Assembly: GCA_025353725.1 (NCBI GenBank)
Contig: JANXOF010000089.1
Span: forward strand, 1 to 64,000
Reading direction: 5' to 3'
DNA length: 64,000 nt
Origin: Polyangiaceae bacterium
GTDB lineage: Bacteria; Myxococcota_A; Polyangia; Polyangiales; Polyangiaceae
In this document: positions 9,365-17,929 of the stretch, in pieces
Position numbering within the stretch: position 1 is the stretch's first letter
Layout of the letters: every line of letters begins with the position of its first letter
The notes under the pieces: model-generated
The model's input: the letters and a program-made list of their open reading frames with translations, nothing else
Database searches by the model: none
Told to the model about the DNA's origin: nothing
Translations under genes and position numbers: made by a program

Positions 9365-10090
9365 TCAGCCCGCAACAAGCTTTCGCGGGCCGCTCTCGAA
9401 CAGGATGTGGGCGCGGCCGGCTTCGCTCCCGACCACGACGCCGGCGCCAAACTTCGGGTGCTCCACAACGTCGCCGACAGCCACTTTTACTGTCGCCGAG
9501 TAGGCACTGCGCGTTCCCTTCGCGGCCGCAAGCGCGCGGTTCCAATCGCTGCCGTTCGGCGCTGCCGGAATCGACCCGGAGGTCCGTTCGATCGCTTTGC
9601 CCCCCGCGGTTCTGTCGTGCAGCTCGCGAACGGTGTCCGCGGCGAGCCGTTGTAACCGCTTGCGAGCCGCCTCCGGGTCGCCCAAGCGGCTACTCACGCG
9701 CGTGCGCAGGCGGTCCAACCGCGCCGAATCCTCCTCGGAAAGCGGATGAAGGTCATCGTCTGCGACCGTGAGGAGATCACGAACCTCGGGGTTGAGTCGG
9801 CCGCCGGCGTCGTCGAGCATTCGACGCAATTTTGCTAGAAACTCGCTCGGCGACCACGCCGAAGTTCGCGGACCGGCAACCTCTTCGTACGCGTGAAGGA
9901 GCAGAAACCGAGCCTGCGACGGGTAGCGTTCGTGCAAAACGGCCCAGCCTTGCTCGACGGGCATCTGACTCGACGCATTGCGCGTCCAGATCGCGTAAAC
10001 GATAGAGCGATCGCTACTTTCTCGCGTGACCTCGACGCTTTTTTTCGAGACGCCTGGCTCGGTCTTCTGGTCGTCGATGTCCTCAAACAT
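9365..10090 (-). CDS. Protein with C-terminal UvrD-tail-like domain
   Basis: The 241-residue soluble protein has an N-terminal helical part of unknown type and a C-terminal segment GDVVEHPKFGAGVVVGSE (206-223) followed by HILFESGPRKLV. That segment matches the Tudor-like fold found at the C-terminus of PcrA/UvrD helicases, where it contacts RNA polymerase. The middle is helical and charged (LRTRVSSRLGDPEAARKRLQRL). No catalytic motifs are visible. ATG at 10090 was chosen because the upstream extension to 10267 is Ser/Arg/Pro-rich and overlaps the next gene's frame. The gene lies just upstream of rpoZ on the same strand, which fits a transcription-related role, but this is inference. Confidence 0.6.
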   Translation of the reverse strand: MFEDIDDQKTEPGVSKKSVEVTRESSDRSIVYAIWTRNASSQMPVEQGWAVLHERYPSQARFLLLHAYEEVAGPRTSAWSPSEFLAKLRRMLDDAGGRLNPEVRDLLTVADDDLHPLSEEDSARLDRLRTRVSSRLGDPEAARKRLQRLAADTVRELHDRTAGGKAIERTSGSIPAAPNGSDWNRALAAAKGTRSAYSATVKVAVGDVVEHPKFGAGVVVGSEAGRAHILFESGPRKLVAG

Positions 10091-10106
10091 GGGAGCTATC
10101 GGTCGA

Positions 10107-10346
10107 TCAGGTGGTGCCGGTCGCGCCGAACCAGGCCTCGGCGATGGCATAGAGCGTATCTTCGCTCGCCGCGTCACCTTCGGGCACGCCGTTTGCGGCG
10201 CCAAACGTGTACACGATCCGGCCGACGGGGACGCCCTTGACGAGGACGGTGAACGTGTCGTCACCAAGCTCTTGAATGGCGTAGGTAGTTCCTTCGAGTG
10301 CGACGGTCTTGGTTGCTACGTCGGCGACAGCGGGAGAGGTCGTCAT
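10107..10346 (-). CDS. Conserved-looking small hypothetical protein (79 aa)
   Basis: This small acidic protein begins MTTSPAVADVATKTVALEGT and contains beta-rich, regularly alternating segments (TYAIQELGDDTFTVLVKGVPVGRIVYTF) ending in a helix (TLYAIAEAWFG). It has no signal peptide, cysteines or membrane segment. Codon use is good. It ends 16 bases before the UvrD-tail-like gene on the same strand, so the two may be co-transcribed. I do not recognise the family. The start used is ATG at 10346 rather than an upstream one at 10379, because the extra residues are unlike a protein. Confidence 0.55.
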   Translation of the reverse strand: MTTSPAVADVATKTVALEGTTYAIQELGDDTFTVLVKGVPVGRIVYTFGAANGVPEGDAASEDTLYAIAEAWFGATGTT

Positions 10347-10436
10347 GCGCGCGTCTCTAGCACGCCCGACAGCGCGCAAAACGCGGTTTCGAAAGCGTTT
10401 GCGCGTCCGTGCTTCCCGTGTCAGTCCCGAGGCCGA

Positions 10437-10658
10437 ATGGAGCCCACGATCTCGCCGTGGCCGAAGGTCTGCAAGTGCGGCGAGACTTGGTCGCGAACCG
10501 AGTGGCCCGAGCTCCCGCCGATTGGCCGTTACTTTGCCGGAACAGACGGGTGGATGGAGCTCCGAACGTGCGTTTGCGGCGGGACGCTGGTCGCGACTGC
10601 GGTAGCGCTTGGCGAAGGTGAGGCTCGCGGGATCGCGTCTTCGCCGTCCTCGGTTTGA
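10437..10658 (+). CDS. Small CxC...ELRxCxCGxTL putative zinc-binding protein
   Basis: The 73-residue product has two CxC pairs: VCKCG (C12, C14) and RTCVCGGTL (C45, C47), separated by a Trp/Pro-rich stretch (TEWPELPPIGRYFAG). The arrangement suggests one structural zinc site. The ATG at 10437 is preceded by a GAGG about seven bases upstream, a good ribosome site. The same frame is open much further upstream, but that part lies antisense to two minus-strand genes and lacks coding character. I have the impression that the ELRxCxCGxTL ending recurs in small Myxococcota proteins, but this is memory, not a search. Function unknown. Confidence 0.6.
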   Translation: MEPTISPWPKVCKCGETWSRTEWPELPPIGRYFAGTDGWMELRTCVCGGTLVATAVALGEGEARGIASSPSSV

Positions 10659-10720
10659 GCGCGCGTCCTCGGTTTGAGCGCTCGAAGCAGGAGCACTTCG
10701 CTACGCTGACCGTGCTCGGC

Positions 10721-12013
10721 ATGAAAGGCATAAAAGACACGCCAAGCGTACCGCCTCCACGCCCCTCGCAGGCGCATCGCTCCAGAGAGCAGCTCGCGGA
10801 CTACTTGCTCGAGATCGGCGCGACGCTCGCCTCGTATGGCTGCCCGAGTTACCGACTCGAGGACGTCATACGCCTCGTCGCCGATGTCGAGGGGTACCGC
10901 GCCGAGCCGTTTGCGCTGCCGACCGGGCTCTTTCTCCGCGTGGTCGAAAAAGAGCGCGGCGTTGTTCCGGTTCCCGAAGTGCATCGCATGACGCGCCTCT
11001 CCGATTGGGGCGTCGACCTTGACCGCCTGACGGCCGTGGATGCGCTCTTCAACGATGTTGTCGAGAGGCGGACGACGATCGAGCAAGCGCGCGCTCGGAT
11101 ACGCGAGATCGTCAAACGTCCGCCGCTGTGGTCCCCCGAGCTCGTTTGGGCCGCGACCACGGTAGCCGCGGGAGCCGCCGCGGTCTTTTTCCGCGGACAG
11201 CTCGTCGACGTGTTGGTGGCTGCTGTCGTGGGTGCGGCCATCGGCGGTACCCGCGTGCTGCTCGATCGAAAGCCGGCGCAGCGGTTGCTCTCCGAATTTC
11301 TTGGCGGCCTTTTCGCCGCCGTTTGCGCGTGGCTTGCGACGCGCCTGTGGCCGTCGGCGTCACCGGAGGTGATCGTCCTCGCCGGAGCGATCTCGTTATT
11401 TCCAGGCATGACGTTCACGACGGGGTTGGCTGAGGTGGCGCAAAAGAACCTCGTGTCGGGCGGTGCGCGGCTCATGGAGTCCGCGGTGACACTGCTCATG
11501 ATTTTGTTCGGTGTCGCGCTTGTGGCAGGGGTCGAGAAGCTTGCGGGGATCACGCTTCCGCTCGGAAACGCCATTCGCGTAGGACTAGGCTTGCCGTACC
11601 AGGCCGCGGCGCTCGTGGTCTCTTCACTCGCGTTTGGGATCACGTTCCAAGTTCCGCGCCGCTACATGTGGGCGGCTCTCGTGTCAGGCGCGACCGGCTA
11701 CACGGTGACGGCCCTCGCCGTGCGCTACCTGCCCGAAGCCCCCCACGTCTCCGCGTTCTGCGCGGCGCTCGCCGTCTGCGTGCTCTCGAACGTGCTCGCG
11801 CGTGTCACGGGCCGCCCTTCCCAGCTCTTCCAGTTGCCCGGCATGATCTTGCTCGTGCCTGGTAGCTTCGGCTTCGTAAGCCTAGGCCAACTCCTCGCGA
11901 AAAAGCCCGAAGAGGGCGTGCAAGCGGCCTTTACGATGGCGTTCGTAGGCGCCGCGTTGGTCATCGGAGTTCTCGTCGCAAACGTCGTCGCCCCCGCCCG
12001 CAAACTTCTCTAG
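10721..12013 (+). CDS. ThrE-family threonine/serine exporter (DUF1212-DUF3815 fusion)
   Basis: The 430-residue protein has the DUF1212 N-terminal domain (LEIGATLASYGCPSYRLEDV, then residues around GLFLRVVEKE), about five membrane segments (for example VWAATTVAAGAAAVFF, LGGLFAAVCAWLATRL), the conserved LFPGMTFTTGLAEVA block and a second membrane bundle ending in GMILLVPGSFGFVSLG. This matches ThrE of Corynebacterium, which exports threonine and serine using the proton gradient. Length fits the fused form. ATG at 10721 was chosen because an extension to 10655 overlaps the small zinc-type gene. Substrate is inferred from the family only. Confidence 0.82.
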   Translation: MKGIKDTPSVPPPRPSQAHRSREQLADYLLEIGATLASYGCPSYRLEDVIRLVADVEGYRAEPFALPTGLFLRVVEKERGVVPVPEVHRMTRLSDWGVDLDRLTAVDALFNDVVERRTTIEQARARIREIVKRPPLWSPELVWAATTVAAGAAAVFFRGQLVDVLVAAVVGAAIGGTRVLLDRKPAQRLLSEFLGGLFAAVCAWLATRLWPSASPEVIVLAGAISLFPGMTFTTGLAEVAQKNLVSGGARLMESAVTLLMILFGVALVAGVEKLAGITLPLGNAIRVGLGLPYQAAALVVSSLAFGITFQVPRRYMWAALVSGATGYTVTALAVRYLPEAPHVSAFCAALAVCVLSNVLARVTGRPSQLFQLPGMILLVPGSFGFVSLGQLLAKKPEEGVQAAFTMAFVGAALVIGVLVANVVAPARKLL

Positions 12014-12034
12014 TTCGTTGCACTCTGCGTCATC

Positions 12035-13642
12035 CTACTTTTTGGTGAGGCACTGGGGCTTGGGGTGGCGGGTGCCTCGTGCGTCGACTGTAAACGGTGT
12101 GTCGCACTCTTCGCGCGAAAGTGAGCCGCTGACGACACCGCGAGGGGACCGCCCTGAGCCTGTAGCGGTCGCGATGGGCGGGTTTCGCTGAACGCCAATC
12201 ACGATGGCCGACTCGCTCTCCGCAGGCGTCGTCGCTCCTTCGGCGGTGGGGGCGCGCGTCGGCGCCGGGTCTGGCGCGGTCTGCGCCCAACGAATTTTGA
12301 ACAGCAAGCTGCCCCCTAGAACGACTACCCCGCCCATGACGATCGCGAGGATCCGCTTCGCTCCGTGAGGAAGCGCGCGAGCTTGGTAAGCCGCGCGCGG
12401 CCTTACGGTAGCCGAGGGCGTTTGGGGGTCCGAAGCGAGCATCGTTTCCCGCTCGTCGTCGCGTTCGGCGCTCGTCGCGTCGGCCTCGTCGCTTGCCCCG
12501 GCTGCCTCGTCGCGATCGCTCGGCACGACGCCACTCGTCATGTCGGTGAGGCCCGAGGGGAGATCACGCCAGGACATCGGCGGCGGAATCGAGCTCGACG
12601 TCTCGCTCTCCACGCGATCAACGAGGTCCTGCCGCCAGTCGATGGTGTCTCCGGCGACCGCGTGTACCCACGCCCCGATCTCGCGTGGCGTTGCCACGGC
12701 GAGCGCGCCCTCGAGAGCGGTTGCCATTTCACGCGCCGACGACCACCTGTGGTCAGCGTCGCGCTCGAGTCCCTTCATGACAATCGCATCGAGCCCATGG
12801 GGGAGGTCGGCCACCAAGGAACTCGGACGACGCACGTCTTCGTTGATGATCGCGTAAACGAGGGACGGAACGTCGTCCGCCTTGAACAGGCGCTCCCCCG
12901 TGAGTGTCTCCCAGAGCACAACGGACGCCGAGTAGACGTCCGCGCGCCGATCGATGGCGCCTTTGGCGAGCTGCTCGGGCGACATGTAGGCGACCTTGCC
13001 TTTGATCTGGTCGGTGCGTGTCTCTTGAACGCGGTTGGTAGCTTTGGCGATACCGAAGTCGAGCAGACGTGTCACGCCATCGACACCGACATGAACGTTT
13101 TGCGGCGATACGTCTCGGTGAACGAGTCCCAAGGGCTGCCCCTTCTCGCTCTTTGCGTCATGCGCGGCGTGAAGGCCCTCGAGTGCGCCCGACACGATAG
13201 CGACCGCGAAGCGTGGTGGTACGCGTTCGCCGCGTTCGCGCACGTTGCGTACAATGCGCGAAAGCGTCTCGCCCGCCTCGTACTCCATGACGAGAAAGAG
13301 CTCGCCATCGTCCGAAACAACATCAAGCGTAGCGACGACGTTCGGGTGGCGAACGCGCGCCGCGAGCCGCGCCTCTTCGAGGAACATCGAGACGAATTCA
13401 GGATCTTTCGCGAGGTGCGGGTGCAAGCGCTTGATCGCCACGGTGCGCGCGAACCCAACCGGGCCAAGGAGACGCGCAAGATGCACGGTCGCCATACCGC
13501 CGGCGGCGATCTCGCCGTACAGCGCGTATCGCCCCAGGCTTCCGCGGTAATCCGCGCTACCGTGTTCCGCCACTTGACGCCGAAGATACCACTCTTGCCG
13601 AAGGCCTGAAACCGGCAGCGGGACCGTTTCGTGTCGATCCAT
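12035..13642 (-). CDS. Membrane-anchored Ser/Thr protein kinase
   Basis: The 535-residue protein has an N-terminal Hanks-type kinase domain: glycine loop EIAAGGMATVHLA (44-56), lysine K71 in VAIKRLH, HRDVSPQN catalytic loop (175-182), DFGIAK (195-200) and MSPEQLAKG in the activation segment. HRDVSPQN instead of HRDLKPEN is usual in myxobacterial kinases. A single membrane segment (ILAIVMGGVVVLGGSLLF, about 430-450) is followed by an 85-residue Pro/Thr-rich outside part with two cysteines (EECDTPFTVD, KPQCLTKK). ATG at 13642 is used. The frame extends to an ATG at 13699 that would share two bases with the divergent ctaA start. The phosphorylation targets are unknown. Confidence 0.9.
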   Translation of the reverse strand: MDRHETVPLPVSGLRQEWYLRRQVAEHGSADYRGSLGRYALYGEIAAGGMATVHLARLLGPVGFARTVAIKRLHPHLAKDPEFVSMFLEEARLAARVRHPNVVATLDVVSDDGELFLVMEYEAGETLSRIVRNVRERGERVPPRFAVAIVSGALEGLHAAHDAKSEKGQPLGLVHRDVSPQNVHVGVDGVTRLLDFGIAKATNRVQETRTDQIKGKVAYMSPEQLAKGAIDRRADVYSASVVLWETLTGERLFKADDVPSLVYAIINEDVRRPSSLVADLPHGLDAIVMKGLERDADHRWSSAREMATALEGALAVATPREIGAWVHAVAGDTIDWRQDLVDRVESETSSSIPPPMSWRDLPSGLTDMTSGVVPSDRDEAAGASDEADATSAERDDERETMLASDPQTPSATVRPRAAYQARALPHGAKRILAIVMGGVVVLGGSLLFKIRWAQTAPDPAPTRAPTAEGATTPAESESAIVIGVQRNPPIATATGSGRSPRGVVSGSLSREECDTPFTVDARGTRHPKPQCLTKK

Positions 13643-13697
13643 CTGTCGCGCGTCTTGCTTGCCGTAACGCACGCTCGGGTCTACGTCCCCCCACGTC

Positions 13698-14750
13698 ATG
13701 GCTGTTTTTTCTGCCTCGCCCGTCAGCCGCTCGAACTCTTCAAACTTCTCGAACCTCGCGAAATTTGCGTGGGCCGTACTCGCCTACAACCTGCTCGTCA
13801 TCGCGTGGGGTGCGTTCGTTCGCGCGAGCGGGTCGGGGGCCGGGTGTGGGCGTCATTGGCCTCTCTGCAATGGTGAGGTCGTACCCCGGGCGCAGAGCAT
13901 GGCTACGGTGGTCGAGGTCTCTCACCGCGTGACGAGTTTTCTCGCGCTTGCCGCTGTGGTCGTCATGATGGTCAGGACACTGCGCACTGTGCCGCGCGGC
14001 CATCGGGCTCGTCGCGCTTCGATTGTGTCGACCGTTTTTATCTTCGCCGAGGCACTCATTGGCGCCGGACTCGTCCTCTTCGAATTGGTCGCGCACGATG
14101 CGTCAATGAAGCGAGGGCTGTCGATGATTCTCCACCTCGGAAATACGTTTCTCCTCCTCGGGGCGCTGACCGTGACGGCGTGGACCCTGACCGTGGAACG
14201 CAGCCCGAACGGTTCTGCGCCACGTCTCGAGTCGCGAACTCATTCGCTTTTGAAGGGTATGGTCGGAGCTGCGCTGGCAGCCGTTCTCTTCCTCGGAGCG
14301 AGCGGATCGATAGCGGCGCTCGGCGACACGCTTTTCCCCGTAAAGTCGCTCCGTGAAGGGCTTGCGCAGGATCTCTCGCCCCTCGCTCATACGTTTTTAC
14401 GCCTGCGCTTGCTTCACCCCTTCCTCGCGCTCGCGACGGGCGCACTCGTTTTTTTGAGCGCTACGCTCGTCCGAGCGACGACACGCATAGCGCGCACTCG
14501 CTTGCTCTCACGTTTGGTGACGGTGGCTTTCGCGATGCAGTTCGCGGTCGGCCTTCTCAATGTTTCGTTGCTCGCCCCGATCCCGATGCAGGTCGCCCAC
14601 TTACTTATGGCCGACGCGATGTGGATAACGCTTGTTTTGATGGGGTGGGAGGCCGTCTACGGCGCCTCGCGCGAACGGCATTCATCCCACACGCCAAACG
14701 CGCGCGAGCTTAGCGAGGCGGCTTACCCGCCCGCTCGTCAGCCTCACTGA
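13698..14750 (+). CDS. ctaA: Heme A synthase (COX15/CtaA family)
   Basis: The 350-residue polytopic protein carries the CtaA landmarks: GAFVRASGSGAGCGRHWPLC near residue 37, EVSHR (heme-ligand His) in the second helix, HLGNTFLLLGA for the third, and later conserved His residues (HTFLRLRLLHPFLA, QVAHLLMADAMW). These enzymes oxidise heme O to heme A for aa3-type oxidases. Eight hydrophobic segments can be followed. No ctaB or cox genes are nearby. The start ATG at 13698 shares bases with a possible divergent kinase start (CATG), and no ribosome site is obvious. The end overlaps the convergent BFD gene by 41 bases. Confidence 0.9.
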   Translation: MAVFSASPVSRSNSSNFSNLAKFAWAVLAYNLLVIAWGAFVRASGSGAGCGRHWPLCNGEVVPRAQSMATVVEVSHRVTSFLALAAVVVMMVRTLRTVPRGHRARRASIVSTVFIFAEALIGAGLVLFELVAHDASMKRGLSMILHLGNTFLLLGALTVTAWTLTVERSPNGSAPRLESRTHSLLKGMVGAALAAVLFLGASGSIAALGDTLFPVKSLREGLAQDLSPLAHTFLRLRLLHPFLALATGALVFLSATLVRATTRIARTRLLSRLVTVAFAMQFAVGLLNVSLLAPIPMQVAHLLMADAMWITLVLMGWEAVYGASRERHSSHTPNARELSEAAYPPARQPH

Positions 14751-15006
14751 CCGAGGCGAGGCCCGCAAGGTCGGCGAGGCGAAGCGGGTGGTAAGGTGGA
14801 CGCGGCGTAAACGGAATCGACGCGTCGAAACCGCGCTCTGTCAGCAGTTTCGCGCAGAGTGCGACGCATCCTTTCCCTTGGCACCAGCCCGTGCCGAACC
14901 CTGTGTAGCGCTTGAGCGACTCGATGTCGTTGTGGCCGCGTGTAATGGCGTCCTCCAGCTCGTGGAGCGTGACGTCTTCGCAGCGGCAAACGAGTACTTT
15001 AGCCAT
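14710..15006 (-). CDS. BFD-like [2Fe-2S]-binding protein
   Basis: The 98-residue protein has CRCE near the N-terminus (C7, C9) and GWCQGKGC (C42, C47), the four-cysteine pattern of BFD-like [2Fe-2S] domains. Such domains occur in bacterioferritin-associated ferredoxin, in nitrite reductase and in FAD-linked amino-acid oxidase/dehydrogenase small subunits; the ITRGHNDIESLKRYTGFGTG segment especially recalls the latter group. The tail contains PFTPRPPYHPLRLADLAGL, also typical of oxidase subunits (RPPYRPVPL). The partner FAD subunit is not in the window. It ends convergently inside the last codons of ctaA. Confidence 0.85.
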   Translation of the reverse strand: MAKVLVCRCEDVTLHELEDAITRGHNDIESLKRYTGFGTGWCQGKGCVALCAKLLTERGFDASIPFTPRPPYHPLRLADLAGLASVSEADERAGKPPR

Positions 15007-15025
15007 CGCAGCGGCGCGGATTCGC

Positions 15026-15406
15026 TTAGTTGCCGGTGTATTCGCAGCGTGCGTCGCACGTTTCGAAGACGGTAATCTGCGCGAGCGAAGGAAGCTTTGG
15101 TTTCATGGCGTCCCAAATCCACTTCGCAAGGTTTTCGCTCGTGGGGTTTTCGAGGCCGGGCAAGTCGTTCAAGTAGTTGTGGTCGAGCTGCGCGTGCAGA
15201 GGCTGCCAAATATCGTAGATGACTCCAAAATCGATGAACCAGCCGGTGTCGGGGTTCACGGGGCCAGCGACGGTGAGCTCGATTTTGAAGGAGTGACCAT
15301 GGAGTCGCTGGCACTTATGGCCGGCGGGCACCTTGGGGAGCTTGTGGGCGGACTCGAAACGGAATTCGTGGACAAGGCGAACATTCACAGTCGCCGAGCA
15401 TACCAC
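15026..15406 (-). CDS. queD: 6-carboxytetrahydropterin synthase-type enzyme (QueD/PTPS)
   Basis: The 126-residue protein has the PTPS fold signature: H21 (FESAHKLP), C32 (GHKCQRLHGH), H36 and H38 as zinc ligands, LDHNYLND (D75, H76), PTSENLA (with E91) and E115 in VFETCDARCEY. QueD makes 6-carboxy-5,6,7,8-tetrahydropterin in preQ0/queuosine synthesis; the GHKCxxLHGH spacing favours QueD over eukaryotic-type PTPS. No other queuosine genes were found here. The start is GTG at 15406; a GTG at 15388 is possible. It is divergent from the 42-residue basic protein gene. Confidence 0.88.
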   Translation of the reverse strand: MVCSATVNVRLVHEFRFESAHKLPKVPAGHKCQRLHGHSFKIELTVAGPVNPDTGWFIDFGVIYDIWQPLHAQLDHNYLNDLPGLENPTSENLAKWIWDAMKPKLPSLAQITVFETCDARCEYTGN

Positions 15407-15476
15407 GACAACCGTCTCAGCTCACTTGCCCGGGCGTCAGCGTTCGGGTACACCCGCTACCCCCCGAGGAGCACCT

Positions 15477-15605
15477 ATGTATCTCAACCTATCTAAAAAA
15501 CCTCGCAAGTCGTCCCGCGGCAAGACCAAACGCTACCGTGCAAAGCTTGCCGCTAAGGATCGCGGTCGTCGGTCGCGCGTTTACCAAGCTCACCGCTGCA
15601 CCTAA
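15477..15605 (+). CDS. 42-residue highly basic protein
   Basis: A short gene encodes MYLNLSKKPRKSSRGKTKR followed by a KLAAKDRGRRSRV helix, with about 15 Lys/Arg residues in 42. The ATG at 15477 has a strong GAGGAG ribosome site at 15466-15471, better than almost any other gene here, which argues that it is translated at a high level. Composition resembles small ribosome-associated or nucleic-acid-binding proteins, but I cannot name a family. The same frame is open further upstream only because it runs antisense to queD. Confidence in the gene is good, in any function low. Confidence 0.7.
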   Translation: MYLNLSKKPRKSSRGKTKRYRAKLAAKDRGRRSRVYQAHRCT

Positions 15606-15718
15606 ATTCCGCTTAGCTTCGTCACGTTCGGCGGACTCGCGAGCTGCGCCTTCGAGGAGACGCGCTCGATCGCAGTCCGCATGTCTCCGCCGAAGCAGCG
15701 TCGTGTATGTGACCGGTT

Positions 15719-16591
15719 ATGATTGATTACGACGCGAAGTCGTGGGTTCGCATCCTGTTGCGCGTACGGGGCTCTGTCGCCCCGAGACTCGTCGCTCGGA
15801 CGCTCATGACGACTACGCTCGGCGTCCTGGCTGCATACATGTATGGCCACTTTCGATTTCACACGCCCGCAGTCGCTCACACCATGATTGGAGCGGCGCT
15901 CGGCCTGCTTCTGGTGTTCCGAACGAACGCATCGTTCGACCGATGGTGGGAGGGCCGTAAACTGCTGGGTGGCATCGCGAATCGTTCGCGCGATTTGACA
16001 CGCCAACTCGTCGCCTACGTTCCGGAGGGTTCGCGCGCTCTCGCCGCCGACGCGACCCGTCTTTTGGGCGCCTTTTTCCCGTTGGCGATGCAAGGCTTGC
16101 GCGGCGAAACAGACCTCGCGAAGTCGGGCGCGCCGCTCACGTCCGGTGAGCGTGCTTCACTCGAGCCGTTGACTGCCCGCGCGACCGTCGTCCTCGCGTG
16201 GATTACGAGCCGCGTTGACGCCCTCGCGAGAAACGGAGCGATCACCGAGGCACGGCTTTTGGCGATGGACGCAAATCTCACGGCCCTCACCGATTTTCAC
16301 GGAGGGTGCGAACGCATTGCGCGCACACCCATTCCGTTTGCTTATGCGCAGCACATTAAGCTCTTTGTGACCCTTTGGTGTTTCACCGTCCCCTTCGCCA
16401 TCGTTGATGCGATGGGGGGATACACCTGGATTGCCTCTTCCATCCTCGCTTTCGCGCTGTTCGGAATCGATGAAATCGGCGTCGAAATCGAGGATCCGTT
16501 TGGGTACGACGCAAACGATTTGCCTATCGATCGCATCGTCGCTCACGTCGAAAAGACGATGGCCGACATTCGCAGCTCGTCGCTCGGATGA
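15719..16591 (+). CDS. Bestrophin-family anion channel protein
   Basis: The 290-residue protein shows the bestrophin/UPF0187 pattern: MIGAALGLLLVFRTNASFDRWWEGRKLLGGI (residues about 57-87, in the conserved FRxxxSYxRWWExR block), a membrane-helix pair near the N-terminus and another at IKLFVTLWCFTVPFAIVD, and the C-terminal IDEIGVEIEDPFGYDANDLP block. In the family these proteins form pentameric anion or cation channels in the inner membrane. Length fits bacterial members. ATG at 15719 was used. Neighbouring genes give no hint of a specific role. Confidence 0.9.
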   Translation: MIDYDAKSWVRILLRVRGSVAPRLVARTLMTTTLGVLAAYMYGHFRFHTPAVAHTMIGAALGLLLVFRTNASFDRWWEGRKLLGGIANRSRDLTRQLVAYVPEGSRALAADATRLLGAFFPLAMQGLRGETDLAKSGAPLTSGERASLEPLTARATVVLAWITSRVDALARNGAITEARLLAMDANLTALTDFHGGCERIARTPIPFAYAQHIKLFVTLWCFTVPFAIVDAMGGYTWIASSILAFALFGIDEIGVEIEDPFGYDANDLPIDRIVAHVEKTMADIRSSSLG

Positions 16592-16616
16592 GACCAGACG
16601 AGCGCTCGCGAACCAC

Positions 16617-17213
16617 TTAGGCGCTGCTGCTGCCCTTTTTTAGCTCTGTGAGTACCAACTTAGCGACCTGTTTCAAGGTGTCGAATACGCCTATTCCGGT
16701 CCGTGCGACGGCTTCGAAGTCGGGCACGTTGGTCGGATTCAACATTCCGCGCAGCTCGTCGACAGACGCCACGTTTGGCAGGTCTCGCTTGTTGTACTGC
16801 ACGACGTACGGCAGTTTATCAAGCAAGTAGCCCTGCTCGGCGAGGTTCGTTCGAAGGTTCTCGACGGATTCGAGGTTTGCCTCCGTTCGCTCGACCTGCG
16901 AGTCGGCAACGAAGACGACGCCGTCAACACCCTTCAAAATCAGCTTCCGCGACGCGTCGTAGAAGACCTGCCCAGGCACCGTGTAGAGGTGAAAGCGCGT
17001 TTTGAAGCCACGGATTTCACCAAGCGACAGAGGCAAAAAGTCGAAGAAGAGCGTCCGCTCCGTCTCCGTCGCGAGGCTTATCATTTTGCCTTTCGCTTCG
17101 GGGTTGGTCCGCTCGTAGATGTATTGGAGGTTGGTGGTCTTTCCGCAAAGGCCGGGACCGTAGTAGACCAACTTACAGTTGATCTCGCGTGCCATGTAAT
17201 TGATGAAACTCAT
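16617..17213 (-). CDS. mglA: Polarity GTPase MglA
   Basis: The 198-residue Ras-like GTPase has [10 protein letters not shown] (P-loop, K25 and T26), TERTLFFDF with R53, [13 protein letters not shown] with Q82, and NKRD (141-144). These match M. xanthus MglA, in which R53 and Q82 are the intrinsic catalytic residues exposed by MglB. MglA sets the leading pole for gliding and pilus-based motility. The gene lies 22 bases after mglB on the same strand, the conserved mglBA order. Homologues exist in non-motile deltaproteobacteria, so motility is not proven by this pair alone. Confidence 0.95.
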   Translation of the reverse strand: MSFINYMAREINCKLVYYGPGLCGKTTNLQYIYERTNPEAKGKMISLATETERTLFFDFLPLSLGEIRGFKTRFHLYTVPGQVFYDASRKLILKGVDGVVFVADSQVERTEANLESVENLRTNLAEQGYLLDKLPYVVQYNKRDLPNVASVDELRGMLNPTNVPDFEAVARTGIGVFDTLKQVAKLVLTELKKGSSSA

Positions 17214-17235
17214 CGCTTGATCTCGCGCGCGTTCA

Positions 17236-17715
17236 TCAGTCGTTGAAGAGGTTGTCGATGTCTTCGTCCGTAATTTCGGCGAACGGAGAATCTGCCCCGG
17301 GTTCGTGGACCTTCTTCAAGAGAGACTCGAAGATGTGATTGAGCTCCTCGCTGGCTTTTTTCACCCGGAGGCGAACGAGGCCGAGACTCGACCGCGCGTC
17401 GAAAATTACGACCAGAATGACGCGGTTTCCGACGAGCTGGATGTGAATGTTGGCTTTTTCGCCCTCGTGGAACTGGGTCGCAAACTCGTTCTCTTTGAGG
17501 AGTTTCGCCATTCCACCCGTCGCCGCAATGTTGCCGGCCGTGAGCGAGGCTAAGCTGGTCGTATCGACGTTTTCGATGTCGCCGGCGGCAGCGATGAGCT
17601 GACCGTTCTTGTCGACGATGAAAACGACCTTGGCGTTCGCGTCGCGAACCAAACGGTCTACGACCGTCTGAATCTGATTGAACTCCTCCTCGTACATCAC
17701 CATCTGCGGACTGGC
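17236..17715 (-). CDS. mglB: MglA GTPase-activating protein MglB (roadblock/LC7)
   Basis: The 159-residue product begins [17 protein letters not shown] and contains [35 protein letters not shown] and [17 protein letters not shown], a close match to M. xanthus MglB throughout, including the C-terminal [13 protein letters not shown] tail that regulates MglA binding. MglB dimers sit at the lagging pole and stimulate GTP hydrolysis by MglA. ATG at 17715 is taken because the 11 residues of an upstream start at 17748 are not typical. It is the first gene of the mglBA pair; a 214-base intergenic stretch upstream has only weak inverted repeats. Confidence 0.95.
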   Translation of the reverse strand, partial: ASPQMVMYEEEFNQIQTVVDRLVRDANAKVVFIVDKNGQLIAAAGDIENVDTTSLASLTAGNIAATGGMAKLLKENEFATQFHEGEKANIHIQLVGNRVILVVIFDARSSLGLVRLRVKKASEELNHIFESLLKKVHEPGADSPFAEITDEDIDNLFND

Positions 17716-17929
17716 CATCGAACCTCTCGCGTCTTTCGTGCCTCGCATTCGGTGTGACTTCGGCGCCGTTCAGTCAACGGGCCGCAGAACCAAGTGCAGG
17801 AGACCCCTCAGTACTATCTGAGTCTAGGTTCGGACAGCAAGGGCATGCGAACGTGATTCGTCGCCGACGGAGCCGAGACCTTGCCCATTCGCATAAGTCT
17901 CGCATTTTCGTCGGCGATGAGGCGCTCGG

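Noticed and set aside
10026-10436. Upstream part of the frame containing the small CxC protein
   Set aside because: Antisense to two coding genes and lacks coding character; only the part from ATG 10437 is supported.
12365-13609. Long open frame on the plus strand opposite the Ser/Thr kinase gene
   Set aside because: It is antisense to a well-matched kinase; the frame stays open because of GC-rich codon use. No motif or ribosome site.
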